A stretch of DNA of 64,000 nt from CALRQJ02 sp943370285 (GCA_943370285.1 CALRQJ020000007.1:62001-126000), one strand, 5' to 3'. Shown: positions 9,363 to 18,047, counted from the stretch's first letter. Numbers and translations are program-made. Notes: generated by a model from the letters alone, not told the origin.

Positions 9363-9871
9363 TGGCACAAAAAAGGCCCGCTTTGCAGCAGGCCAGGTTA
9401 TTGATTCCCTGGTCTGTTAGTTTCCCGGGAATGTTGGATAGTTGGTTTTTCCACTCTAAAAAGAGCTGGATATTGGATAATTGTCGTTAAGAACTTTGGA
9501 TTTTCAGGACATTGGATTTTCTGGTACGGATTCTGTTTTTCTTTCCCAAACTTACGGGTCTGGTACTTTTCTGGTTTTTCCGGTGGATTGGCCGGAGCTT
9601 TTCATTTATTGGATTTTCAAAACGGGGTGTCGATTATTTGTTATCAATCAACACTGTAAAAGTAGATACAGTGAGCACCCTGTACAAGAGCAAAACTGCC
9701 CTATTTTCTGCCATCAGCAATTACTTCTAGCATAGCAAAAATTCTACCCCTAGCATAGTAAAAATTCTAATAGTTTTGCGGTTAAATAAGCATCGTATAT
9801 TTACGTTGTTATTCAAAAATGATGTGATTACCAATACATTTTTTGAATGATGCACATTTAATCAATACGCT
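9363..9871. other. Intergenic region with hairpins and low-complexity stretch
   Basis: About 510 bp with no convincing gene. The first 70 bp can form several competing hairpins: GGCC 9375-9378 with GGCC 9391-9394, CCAGG 9393-9397 with CCTGG 9408-9412, and ATTCCC 9404-9409 with GGGAAT 9427-9432. From about 9435 to 9620 it is a G/T-rich low-complexity stretch with recurring TTGGATTTTC and TCTGGT words. Two open frames here (9481-9735 and 9512-9730) give composition-driven peptides that resemble nothing I know. A 20-nt direct repeat lies at 9727-9769. Confidence 0.5.
9727..9769 (+). repeat. Tandem 20-nt direct repeat upstream of a response regulator gene
   Basis: Two copies of CTAGCATAGyAAAAATTCTA at 9727-9746 and 9750-9769, identical at 19 of 20 positions, with starts 23 bp apart. 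They end about 100 bp before the response regulator start, so they could be a regulator binding site. This role is inferred from position only. Confidence 0.55.
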
Positions 9872-10534
9872 ATGAGTGAGGTACAAAAAATAAAAGTGAT
9901 TATCACGGACGACCATGCCCTATTTAGAGCCGGTGTTAAATCGAGTTTAAGTCACTACCCTGATATTGAATTTTTAGGCGAAGCTGAGAATGGTATGCAA
10001 TTGTTGAACTTGATTAAGTTCTTACAGCCCGATGTGATTTTACTCGACATTCAAATGCCCATCATGGATGGTATAGCTACTTTGCCCGAAATCAGAAAAA
10101 TCATTCCCGATGTTAAAGTTATCATGCTTACCATGAATGATGATGTAAGTATGATAAGTAAACTGATGGAAATTGGCGCCAATAGCTACCTCACCAAAAA
10201 CTCGGATAGCGAAACCATTTATGAAGCCATCGTTACTTGTTATAAAAATGAATTTTTCTTTAATGAGTACACCAATAAAGCCATGCTGAGTGGCTTAAGA
10301 ACCAAGCGTACCCTTGAATCATCCATTCCTGAAGATGCAGAACTCAGCGACAAAGAAATTCATGTGTTGAAGTTGATGTGCGATGAAAAAAGTACCAAAG
10401 AAATTGCTGATATTGTTGACATCAGCCCAAGAACAGTAGAAGCCATCCGTGATCGTTTGAAAATGAAAACCGGTGCTAAAACAACTGCAGGATTAATTTT
10501 ATATGCAGTAAAACACGGTTTAGTAGAAGGCTAA
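9872..10534 (+). CDS. NarL/LuxR-type response regulator (orphan)
   Basis: A 220-residue DNA-binding response regulator. The receiver domain (about 7-125) has the acidic pair in ITDDH, the phospho-acceptor Asp59 in LLDIQMP, the Thr in LTMND and the Lys in YLTKNSD. A LuxR-type helix-turn-helix follows at about 155-215 (LSDKEIHVLKLMCDEKSTKEI, written here in part; ISPRTVEAIRDRLKMK). No histidine kinase is adjacent, so its partner is elsewhere. A direct repeat and a long gap precede it, and it is followed by an inverted repeat, so it is probably a single-gene unit. Target genes are unknown. Confidence 0.92.
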   Translation: MSEVQKIKVIITDDHALFRAGVKSSLSHYPDIEFLGEAENGMQLLNLIKFLQPDVILLDIQMPIMDGIATLPEIRKIIPDVKVIMLTMNDDVSMISKLMEIGANSYLTKNSDSETIYEAIVTCYKNEFFFNEYTNKAMLSGLRTKRTLESSIPEDAELSDKEIHVLKLMCDEKSTKEIADIVDISPRTVEAIRDRLKMKTGAKTTAGLILYAVKHGLVEG

Positions 10535-10546
10535 TTTTTTATTGTA

Positions 10547-10600
10547 CCGGAAAGGAATGTTTGGGTGAACCGCTTATCCATCAAGCCTTTCCGGCTTTTA
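10547..10600 (+). terminator. Long-loop hairpin after the response regulator gene
   Basis: A perfect 9-bp repeat, CCGGAAAGG (10547-10555) and CCTTTCCGG (10586-10594), with a 30-nt loop and a following CTTTTATTTTT tract. It would act as a terminator of the upstream gene. The T-rich tail overlaps a possible -7 box (TATTTTTA, 10599-10606) only 4 nt before the next start codon. Confidence 0.45.
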
Positions 10601-10610
10601 TTTTTACACC

Positions 10611-11456
10611 ATGACCACATTCGCTTTTCTAAATGGTAAATTGCTGAAAGAGGAGCATATTGGTATTTCGCCCAATAACAGATCCTTTCGTTATGGCGAT
10701 GGTTGTTTTGAAACCATCAAAGTTGTGAAAGGTAAAGTGGTTTTAGCTGATTATCATTTCGAACGTTTGTTGGCTTCACTTCAATTGTTGCAATTTGAAC
10801 CACCTGGTTTTTTTACTGCCGATTATTTGAAGCAACAGATTATTGAGCTTGTTAATAAAAATGGACATCAAGCTTTGGCAAGGGTTAGGCTAATGGTATT
10901 TAGAGGCGATGGCGGTTTATACGACGCTGCTAATCATTTCCCCAATTGCATGATACAAAGTTGGGCACTCAACCCCGCTAGTAATCAGTTAAACGATAAT
11001 GGATTAATTATTGATGTTTTTACTAAAGCCCGAAAAGCATGTGATGATTATAGTCACTTAAAGAGTAATAATTATTTGTCTTATGTCATGGCTGCCTTAT
11101 GGGCCAAAGCACAACATTTGAATGATGCGTTGCTGTTGAACCAGCACAATCGTCTAGCAGACAGTACCATTGCCAATATTTTTATGGTACAAAATGGTAT
11201 AGTTAAAACGCCGGCATTAACGGAAGGCGCTGTGGCAGGTGTCATGAGAAGACATTTACTTACAACGATGAAAGCTGAAGGTATTCCTATTGCAGAAACG
11301 ACAATTGAAGTGGCTGATTTACTCGAGGCCCACGAAGTTTTTCTCACCAACGCTATTTATGGTATTAAATGGGTGAAACAATGTGGTCAACAACACTATC
11401 AACAGGCATTAGCAGTTCAATTACACCAACAAATGATTCGGCCGTTGTTTGTATAA
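10611..11456 (+). CDS. Class IV aminotransferase (branched-chain aminotransferase / aminodeoxychorismate lyase type)
   Basis: PLP-dependent fold-type IV enzyme of 281 residues. Signatures: NNRSFRYGDGCFETIKV near 24-40, an Arg after it in HFERLLASL, the PLP-binding Lys in YSHLKSNNYL near 147-156, and NALLLN-type strand DALLLNQHNRLADSTIANIF near 171-190 that carries the usual Glu/Asp position region of the family. The family includes PabC (4-amino-4-deoxychorismate lyase, folate synthesis), branched-chain aminotransferases and D-amino-acid aminotransferase. The short length favours a PabC-like enzyme, but no pabA/pabB or ilv genes lie nearby, so the substrate is open. Confidence 0.82.
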   Translation: MTTFAFLNGKLLKEEHIGISPNNRSFRYGDGCFETIKVVKGKVVLADYHFERLLASLQLLQFEPPGFFTADYLKQQIIELVNKNGHQALARVRLMVFRGDGGLYDAANHFPNCMIQSWALNPASNQLNDNGLIIDVFTKARKACDDYSHLKSNNYLSYVMAALWAKAQHLNDALLLNQHNRLADSTIANIFMVQNGIVKTPALTEGAVAGVMRRHLLTTMKAEGIPIAETTIEVADLLEAHEVFLTNAIYGIKWVKQCGQQHYQQALAVQLHQQMIRPLFV

Positions 11457-11514
11457 TCTGTAAATATTCCGGGTTTGAATAATCCTACTACTGTCTAATC
11501 CATCCCTGCTTCGT

Positions 11515-11522
11515 TATCTTTG
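11515..11522 (+). promoter_or_regulatory. -7 box upstream of the TerC-family gene
   Basis: TATCTTTG matches TAnnTTTG and lies 18 nt before the start codon at 11541. No clear -33 TTTG is seen. Confidence 0.5.
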
Positions 11523-11540
11523 CAGCCTTAACAGTACATA

Positions 11541-12557
11541 ATGAATACACACCAATTGGTTTATTTGGTTTTTGGTATAGTAGTTATCATCGCTTTAGCG
11601 TTTGATTTGGGATTATTGAGTAAGAAAAATAAAAGCATCACGATAAGACAAGCGCTGTACCAAACTTTTTTTTGGGTGAGTTTGGCACTTGTTTTCTTTG
11701 TGTTTTTATGGATTGAAGGCCCGATGCTAGCAGCCGAAAATGCAGGTGCCGCAGGTGGTAAAGTGGATGGTGCTCAATTGGCATTAGAATTCATTAGTGC
11801 TTATTTGATGGAGTGGAGTTTGAGTATTGATAATATTTTTGTGTTCATTCTCATTTTCACTTCGTTTGGCGTAAAAGAAAAACATTATCCAAGGGTTTTA
11901 TTGATTGGGATTTTAATGGCTATTTTGTTCCGCATCATTTTTATTACCGTTGGTGTGGTGTTGGTACAACAATTTTCTTGGGTGTTATACATATTTGGTG
12001 CTTTTCTGTTATACACCGGTTATAAAATGTTTATTGCAAACGAAGACCATGAATATGACCCACATGACTCAAAAATCTACAAGTTTTTAAAAAGCTTTTT
12101 GCCATTGGTCAATCATGATGGCGATGGAAAGTATATTGTGAGAGAAAATGGTAAACCAGCCTACACCTCTCTATTTGTTGTGGTTGTTTTATTAGCTGCC
12201 ATCGATTTGGTTTTTGCACTTGATTCTATACCTGCGGTGATGGGTATTTCAAAAGATCCATTGGTGATTTATACCTCAAATATTTTTGCGGTATTGGGAT
12301 TACGTTCTTTGTTTTTCTTATTGCGTGGTGCAGTTTCTAAATTCGATTATTTGCAACAGGGTATTGCTATTGTATTGATTTTTATTGGTATTAAAATGTT
12401 GGGAGAACATTATATCAGTATGGTGATGAGCAAGAATATACAAGTGGTGGTTTCTTTAGCAGTGATACTAGTTTGTATCAGCGGTTCTATTTTCTACTCT
12501 ATATTTATGGAGAAAAAAGGTGTACCACAAGATGTGATAGATGACAGTGTAAAATAA
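11541..12557 (+). CDS. TerC/Alx family integral membrane protein
   Basis: A 338-residue inner-membrane protein with about eight hydrophobic segments. It carries the TerC signatures with conserved acidic residues inside the membrane: SLSIDNIFVFILIFTSFGV near 92-110 and DLVFALDSIPAVMGISKDP near 215-233, then YTSNIFAVLGLRSLFFLL. TerC/Alx proteins are linked to metal ion (manganese) export and to tellurite or alkaline stress in other bacteria. No other tellurite genes are present, so a housekeeping metal-homeostasis role is more likely here. That is an inference from the family. Confidence 0.9.
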   Translation: MNTHQLVYLVFGIVVIIALAFDLGLLSKKNKSITIRQALYQTFFWVSLALVFFVFLWIEGPMLAAENAGAAGGKVDGAQLALEFISAYLMEWSLSIDNIFVFILIFTSFGVKEKHYPRVLLIGILMAILFRIIFITVGVVLVQQFSWVLYIFGAFLLYTGYKMFIANEDHEYDPHDSKIYKFLKSFLPLVNHDGDGKYIVRENGKPAYTSLFVVVVLLAAIDLVFALDSIPAVMGISKDPLVIYTSNIFAVLGLRSLFFLLRGAVSKFDYLQQGIAIVLIFIGIKMLGEHYISMVMSKNIQVVVSLAVILVCISGSIFYSIFMEKKGVPQDVIDDSVK

Positions 12558-12589
12558 TTCGAATACCAGCTCAAAGCCAATCGGTTTTC

Positions 12590-15046
12590 ATGTCTTATAA
12601 CATTCAACAAATATCGATTGTTACCAACAGCAGCGCTGTACTTGCTGCTCCTGGTGCTGTCATTTCTTATTTACTGACGGATAGCCGAAGACTAGTTTTT
12701 CCGGCTTATACTTTATTTTTTGCGTTAGACGGCCCACGTCGTAGTGGCAATAGTTTTATTAGCGAATTGTATCAACAAGGTGTTAGAAATTTTGTGGTAA
12801 GTAAATTGCCGGAGGCCAATCATCCCGATGCCAATTTTCTCATTGTTCCAAATGTATTAACTGCTTTACAACAAGTAGCCACCTATCATAGAAAACAATT
12901 TAATATTCCCGTTATTGGTATTACAGGCAGTAACGGAAAAACAATTGTAAAAGAATGGTTATACCAATTACTGTCGCCTGATTTTACTATTGTTCGAAGT
13001 CCACGAAGTTATAATTCTCAAATAGGTGTGCCACTGAGTGTGTGGCAAATGAATAGCAGTCATACATTAGCCATTTTTGAAGCCGGTATTTCTACCGTTG
13101 GAGAAATGGAAAAATTAGCCACTATCATTCAACCAACAATCGGCATTTTTACCAATATTGGTGAAGCACATAGCGAAGGATTTTCAAATATTGCAGAAAA
13201 GCAAGAAGAGAAAATGAAGTTGTTTGTTGGCGTACAAACTTTGGTTTGTAATTCAAGCAATGCTCCTCAACAATCTACATCTTATCAAGTAATAGATTGG
13301 TCTGTACATCAATCTGCGGCATTGGTTGTCACTAAACAATCACAACAGAATAACCATACAGCGTTAACGCTACAATATGCCAATCAATCATTTTCTATTA
13401 CAGTTCCATTTACCGATGCGGCTTCTATCGAAAATGTACTAAGCTGCGTGGCAACAATGTTGGTATTGAACATAGAACCATCAACTATTGCGGCCCGTGT
13501 TCAGCATTTGCATTCATTAGATATGCGGATGCAACTGAAGCAAGGTGCTGGCAACAGCTATATCATCAACGATAGTTACAGTAATGATTTGGTATCGCTG
13601 AGTATAGCGTTGCAATATTTAAAACAACAAGCCGGAGACCATCATACTACAGTAATTTTATCCGATATCATTCAATCTGCACATCGTACAGATGAATTGT
13701 TTTCCGCCATCATTAATTTGCTCAATCAACATCGCATTAACGAACTCATTGGCATTGGCGAACAAATGCTACACCAACAATATCATTTGCAACAAGCTTG
13801 TAGTGGTAATGTTCTATGTTATGCTACAACAGCCGATTTTTTACAACACAGCACTACCAATCACTTCCATCATAAGTATATTTTATTGAAAGGAGCAAGG
13901 TCGTTTGCATTTGAGCAAATAGACAAATGGTTAGAACAGAAAGTACATCAAACCGTGATGGAAATCAATCTTTCTGCTATGGCATATAATCTTAAAGTGT
14001 ACCAACAATATTTGTTGCCTAGTACAAAGTTGATGGCCATGGTTAAAGCATTTAGTTATGGTAGTGGCAGTGCAGAAGTGGCTCGTTTGTTGGCATTTCA
14101 TAAAGTAGATTATTTGGCTGTAGCCTATGCCGATGAAGGCATTGAACTCCGTAAAGCAGGTATCAGTTTGCCTATCATGGTCATGAATCCCGATATGGTA
14201 AGTTTTGATGCATTGGTGGAATATAATCTAGAGCCTGAACTCTACAGCTTTACCATTCTACATGCCTTTGATGCGTATTTGCAACAACAAGGTATTCTAC
14301 AATTTCCGGTACATCTTAAATTAGATACCGGTATGCATCGCTTGGGTTTTGAACCAAAAGAAGTACAAGCTTTGTGTCATCAACTCAAGATATCAAATCG
14401 ATTAATTATTAAATCTGTTTTTAGTCATTTAGTGGCGGCAGAAAATAAAGTACATGATGCATTTACACAACAACAAGCCACTCAATTTGAAACTTGTTGT
14501 GAGCAAATAGCAACCACAATCGGTTATTGCTTCATTCGTCATTTAGCAAATACTGCAGCCATTATTCGGCATCCGAAGTTGCAATACGATATGGTGCGTT
14601 TGGGCATTGGTTTGTATGGGGTAGATAATAATCCTGCCATACAACAACAATTACAAACCGTAGCCACTTTAAAAGCCACTATTGCACAAATTAAACAGTT
14701 GGCTGCCGGTGAAACCGTTGGCTACAATAGAAATGGTGTAATGGAGAAACCTAGTACTATTGCAACGGTAAGAATTGGCTATGCCGATGGTTTTAGCCGA
14801 AGATTGGGTAATAAAGTGGGTTATGTATTGGTGAACGAAAAAACTGCTCCTGTGGTGGGCAGTGTGTGTATGGATATGATTATGGTAGATATCACCGACA
14901 TTGAACAGGTGCAAGAAGGGGATGAAGTGGAAATTTTTGGCAAACAGCTATCTGTAACTACAGTGGCAGATTGGTGCAATACCATTCCCTACGAAATAAT
15001 GACCGGCATTAGCCAAAGGGTTAAAAGGGTGTACATGGAAGAATAA
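12590..15046 (+). CDS. MurF-like / alanine racemase fusion
   Basis: An 818-residue two-domain protein. Residues about 1-460 form a Mur-ligase-like domain with a P-loop GSNGKT (Lys117) and NIGEAHSEGF near 190-200. Residues about 465-818 form an alanine racemase with the PLP lysine in VKAFSYGSG (Lys486), VGYNRNG near 708 for the catalytic tyrosine, and GSVCMDMIMVDIT near 762-774. The racemase makes D-alanine for peptidoglycan. The ligase half lacks motifs that a true MurF has: DAYNANP is replaced by DSYSNDL and LGGMMELG has no counterpart (LSDIIQSAH instead). A separate canonical MurF is encoded at 26034-27314. The fusion is common in Bacteroidota; the activity of its ligase half is uncertain. 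Confidence 0.9.
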   Translation: MSYNIQQISIVTNSSAVLAAPGAVISYLLTDSRRLVFPAYTLFFALDGPRRSGNSFISELYQQGVRNFVVSKLPEANHPDANFLIVPNVLTALQQVATYHRKQFNIPVIGITGSNGKTIVKEWLYQLLSPDFTIVRSPRSYNSQIGVPLSVWQMNSSHTLAIFEAGISTVGEMEKLATIIQPTIGIFTNIGEAHSEGFSNIAEKQEEKMKLFVGVQTLVCNSSNAPQQSTSYQVIDWSVHQSAALVVTKQSQQNNHTALTLQYANQSFSITVPFTDAASIENVLSCVATMLVLNIEPSTIAARVQHLHSLDMRMQLKQGAGNSYIINDSYSNDLVSLSIALQYLKQQAGDHHTTVILSDIIQSAHRTDELFSAIINLLNQHRINELIGIGEQMLHQQYHLQQACSGNVLCYATTADFLQHSTTNHFHHKYILLKGARSFAFEQIDKWLEQKVHQTVMEINLSAMAYNLKVYQQYLLPSTKLMAMVKAFSYGSGSAEVARLLAFHKVDYLAVAYADEGIELRKAGISLPIMVMNPDMVSFDALVEYNLEPELYSFTILHAFDAYLQQQGILQFPVHLKLDTGMHRLGFEPKEVQALCHQLKISNRLIIKSVFSHLVAAENKVHDAFTQQQATQFETCCEQIATTIGYCFIRHLANTAAIIRHPKLQYDMVRLGIGLYGVDNNPAIQQQLQTVATLKATIAQIKQLAAGETVGYNRNGVMEKPSTIATVRIGYADGFSRRLGNKVGYVLVNEKTAPVVGSVCMDMIMVDITDIEQVQEGDEVEIFGKQLSVTTVADWCNTIPYEIMTGISQRVKRVYMEE

Positions 15047-15132
15047 CTCCGTTAACCGGTCCGTTCAACATAAAATTGGGTTAAGAACCTATTACAGCGA
15101 CTTTCACTTAAATAATCCAACCCTCATATCCT

Positions 15133-15140
15133 TATATTTG
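15133..15140 (+). promoter_or_regulatory. -7 box upstream of lspA
   Basis: TATATTTG matches TAnnTTTG; the GTG start codon of lspA is 20 nt downstream. Confidence 0.5.
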
Positions 15141-15160
15141 CCCTTCAAAAATTTGACAAG

Positions 15161-15838
15161 GTGAAAGGAAGACAGGTAGCGATTATTATTTTGCTGATTT
15201 TGCTGATTGATCAAGCCATCAAAATCTATATTAAAACGCATTATTATGCCGGACAAGAACATTTAGTCTTAGGACAAAAATGGTTCAGGCTACATTTTGT
15301 AGAAAACCCGGGCATGGCTTGGGGCTGGAATTTTGGCGGCGGCTTTGGTAAAATAGCCTTGTCTTTATTTCGATTGATTGCAGTTGTCATTGGTACGTTT
15401 TATTTGCGTAACATGATTCAGAAAAAGCAACACAAAGGCCTTATTATTTGTGCTGCTTTAGTGTATGCCGGTGCTTTGGGTAACTTGATTGATAGCATGT
15501 TTTACGGGTTGATTTTTGAGCACAGCGAACCGTTTAACAACGTGGCTAAAATGTTTCCTGCAGGCGGTGGCTACGCCGGATTTTTACATGGCAAAGTGGT
15601 AGATATGTTTTATTTCCCCATCATAAGTGGGGTACATTTTCCGAGTTGGGTACCTTTTTGGGGTGGAGAAGAGTTTGAATTTTTTAGACCTGTATTTAAT
15701 GTTGCGGATGCTTCTATTTCTGTCGGCATTTTTATCATCATCATTTTTCAAAATCGGTTCTTTAAAAAAGAAACTGAAGCAGAACATCATACCATCGAAA
15801 CCAATACTCCGGTTACAGATGATGCACAAGTGATGTAG
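15161..15838 (+). CDS. lspA: Lipoprotein signal peptidase (signal peptidase II)
   Basis: Inner-membrane aspartyl protease that removes the signal peptide of lipoproteins at the lipidated cysteine. The 225 residues contain four membrane segments. The two catalytic aspartates sit in GALGNLIDSMFYG (about 106-118) and FNVADASISVG (about 185-195); FVENPGMAWG near 46-55 is the usual N-P-G-x-A-W/F motif. The start is GTG at 15161, just after the promoter and giving the membrane helix directly. It is longer than the E. coli enzyme because of an insert between the two active-site motifs (about 120-180), usual in Bacteroidota. The many lipoproteins in this window are its substrates. Confidence 0.95.
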   Translation: MKGRQVAIIILLILLIDQAIKIYIKTHYYAGQEHLVLGQKWFRLHFVENPGMAWGWNFGGGFGKIALSLFRLIAVVIGTFYLRNMIQKKQHKGLIICAALVYAGALGNLIDSMFYGLIFEHSEPFNNVAKMFPAGGGYAGFLHGKVVDMFYFPIISGVHFPSWVPFWGGEEFEFFRPVFNVADASISVGIFIIIIFQNRFFKKETEAEHHTIETNTPVTDDAQVM

Positions 15839-15905
15839 CAGTTAACAGCATACGAATAACAATTTTGTTTTTCTATTTACTTTAACATATTTGATTTATT
15901 GATAA

Positions 15906-15942
15906 AAAAATCCCCTTAGTAATTACAACTAAGGGGATTTTT
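15906..15942. terminator. Bidirectional terminator between lspA and a convergent lipoprotein gene
   Basis: AAATCCCCTTAG and CTAAGGGGATTT form a long stem with a short loop, with A-run on the left and T-run on the right. It serves both converging genes. Confidence 0.85.
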
Positions 15943-15969
15943 ATTGATAATTATGTGGTTCGATTTTCT

Positions 15970-16857
15970 TTACATCCTTGCCTTAAACTTGCCATTGGCA
16001 ATGGTTACAATGGTATTGCCATTTACTTTTCGGGCAGTGCCGCTAAATGTACCTTCAATAATTTTTGTAGTAGCATTATAGCTGGTAATAACTATTGTGA
16101 AGTTGGTCATGGATACGGTATTATCGGCTTCGTATACTACGGTTCCAACTGCATCAGAAAAATCAAAGAATGCAGAAGCCGTTGTAGTGCTGTAAGTGCC
16201 GGTTTGTACCGTTGACGTAGGTAGAATAACCCCAAGACTTAAAATGGAATCGCCGGGATTAGCTGTTGTACCGCCAATGACCAAAGTATTAAATCCTAAT
16301 ATACTAGTTACAAAAGCGGTATCAATAGGTCCGTTAAATTTATTGGTGCCTTCTCCAAAAGACCAAGCTGAATCAGAAATATTTGGGTTAGTGCTTCCAC
16401 CACCTCCTCCACCTCCGGTACCACCGCCACCGCCTGTACTGCCGGAAACGGTAATATCAAAAAAGCAAAAATCTGAGCCAAAACTTACGGTAAAACTGCT
16501 GTTAAAAGGTAAAATGGGTTTGCCGTAACCTTTAAGTCTAACGGTTTTATCGCCGGTGCTGGCAAAAAAACCAGAATCGGCAAAGTACATGCCGTTAACG
16601 GTATCGGTATAAATTTTATAATAACCGCCTGTGGTTACCGTAACTTGTACTTCTACAAAATTGGTGCTCTTCAAGGCAGTGTCAATAATATAACTGCCAG
16701 CAATAGTTGCCGGTTTACAGCCACCTAAAGAATCTTTCAATGTTCCTACTGCTGTGGCGGTAGATGAACCTCCATTTTCAACACTTAATTCTTTTTCACA
16801 AGCGGTCAAAAAAATCAGGGCTAAAACGAGGGTACTAAGGATTTTGCTGAATTTCAT
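15970..16857 (-). CDS. Hypothetical lipoprotein with glycine-rich linker
   Basis: A 295-residue protein with a clear lipoprotein signal (MKFSKILSTLVLALIFLTAC, lipid cysteine at 20). Two beta-rich domains of about 110-120 residues each are joined by a glycine-rich linker at about 140-155 (GGGGGTGGGGGGG). The first domain includes GYYKIYTDTVNGMYFADSG; the second ends with FSGTARKVNGNTIVTIANG, a pattern often seen in Bacteroidota lipoproteins that carry lipocalin-like or DUF-type beta domains. I do not recognise a named family. It is a single-gene unit and no catalytic motif is visible; a periplasmic or surface location is expected. Confidence 0.8.
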   Translation of the reverse strand: MKFSKILSTLVLALIFLTACEKELSVENGGSSTATAVGTLKDSLGGCKPATIAGSYIIDTALKSTNFVEVQVTVTTGGYYKIYTDTVNGMYFADSGFFASTGDKTVRLKGYGKPILPFNSSFTVSFGSDFCFFDITVSGSTGGGGGTGGGGGGGSTNPNISDSAWSFGEGTNKFNGPIDTAFVTSILGFNTLVIGGTTANPGDSILSLGVILPTSTVQTGTYSTTTASAFFDFSDAVGTVVYEADNTVSMTNFTIVITSYNATTKIIEGTFSGTARKVNGNTIVTIANGKFKARM

Positions 16858-16909
16858 GTAACAAAGAAATGTTTTTTTAATAAAACTATTGCTGCCGTAT
16901 AGATTTTTA

Positions 16910-17908
16910 TCAAACCAATAACGCTGCCCGGTTGGTTAAATTGTTATTGGATTGCAATTCATGAATGCTGTTTAGCGTAGTATGGGCAATTTGACCCAAC
17001 GCTTCTTCGGTAAAAAAGGCCTGATGGGCAGTAACTAAAACATTAGGAAAACTCAATAACCGCTGAATGGTATCATCTTCAATGATACTGCTCGATAAAT
17101 CCCTAAAAAACAGCTTTTCTTCTTGTTCGTACACATCAATACCCAAATGCCCAATTTGCCCCGATTTTAAGGCTTGGATAACCGCAGGGGTGTCAATTAG
17201 TCCACCTCGGCTTGTGTTAATGAGCATCACACCTTTTTTTGTAAGGGTTAATGTATCGGCATTGATCAAATGATGGGTTTGTTCATTCAACGGACAATGC
17301 AACGAAATAATATCTGCTTGTTGCAACACTTCTACCAACGGATGAAAACTAACACCAATCGTCTCCAAATCTTTATTGGCTATCAAATCAAAAGCCAACA
17401 CTTTACAACCAAAGCCCAACATTATTTTACAGAATGCTTTACCAATATTGCCGGTTCCAATTACGCCTACTGTTTTACCATGTAAATCAAATCCCAATAA
17501 TCCATTTAAAGAAAAATTTTGTTCCCTTACCCGATTATAGGCTTTATGAGTTTTGCGGTTAAGGGTAAGTATCATGGCAATAGCATGTTCGGCTACTGCT
17601 TCAGGAGAATAAGCCGGTACACGGCAAACCCTTATCTGATGGGCTTCGGCAGCATGTATATCTACGTTATTGAAGCCTGCACAGCGTAGAGCAATCATTT
17701 TAACACCTTGCGCAGCTAATTGTGCAATCATGGCAGCATCTACTTTGTCGTTGACAAACACACAAACCGCCGCTGAATCTTTTACCAAATTCACTGTTTT
17801 GTGGTTCAATGCTGTTTCAAAATATTCTAACTCAAAACCAAAACTTTCGTTGTAACGATTAAAGAAAATCTTATCGTAAGGTTGGGTAGAAAAGAATGTA
17901 ATTTTCAT
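16910..17908 (-). CDS. D-isomer 2-hydroxyacid dehydrogenase (D-lactate dehydrogenase-like)
   Basis: NAD-dependent dehydrogenase of 332 residues that would interconvert pyruvate and D-lactate or act on a similar 2-keto acid. The Rossmann glycine motif is GVIGTGNIGKAF (about 150-161). The catalytic set is visible: Arg in INTSRGGLID (about 235), Glu in DVYEQEEKLFF (about 264) and His in TAHQAFFTEEAL (about 296). The VYEQE...FF insertion and HQAF ending fit the fermentative LdhA branch. I chose the ATG at 17908 because the typical MKITFFSTQPYDK start follows; the frame extends 33 residues further upstream with a sequence unlike the family. A TACTTTTA box lies directly upstream. Confidence 0.88.
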   Translation of the reverse strand: MKITFFSTQPYDKIFFNRYNESFGFELEYFETALNHKTVNLVKDSAAVCVFVNDKVDAAMIAQLAAQGVKMIALRCAGFNNVDIHAAEAHQIRVCRVPAYSPEAVAEHAIAMILTLNRKTHKAYNRVREQNFSLNGLLGFDLHGKTVGVIGTGNIGKAFCKIMLGFGCKVLAFDLIANKDLETIGVSFHPLVEVLQQADIISLHCPLNEQTHHLINADTLTLTKKGVMLINTSRGGLIDTPAVIQALKSGQIGHLGIDVYEQEEKLFFRDLSSSIIEDDTIQRLLSFPNVLVTAHQAFFTEEALGQIAHTTLNSIHELQSNNNLTNRAALLV

Positions 17909-18047
17909 GCTATAAAAGTACGAACTATTGTAGGTTGTTACTGATTCTGTTTGTTTGTTTTTTGTGTTGATTGGAACAATGTTTCTCTTAACGGTAAGCG
18001 ATGGCAAATTTTTTAAACTAGGTTTGTAAGCATTAAATCAATTTTTC

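Noticed and set aside
9481..9735. Two overlapping open frames after dnaJ as small genes
   Set aside because: The peptides are rich in Phe, Leu, Ser and Gly from the G/T-rich DNA, have no start signals and resemble no protein family.
9872..10534. Partner kinase for the orphan response regulator nearby
   Set aside because: No histidine kinase gene lies within 30 kb; the kinase at 40140 has its own adjacent LytTR partner.
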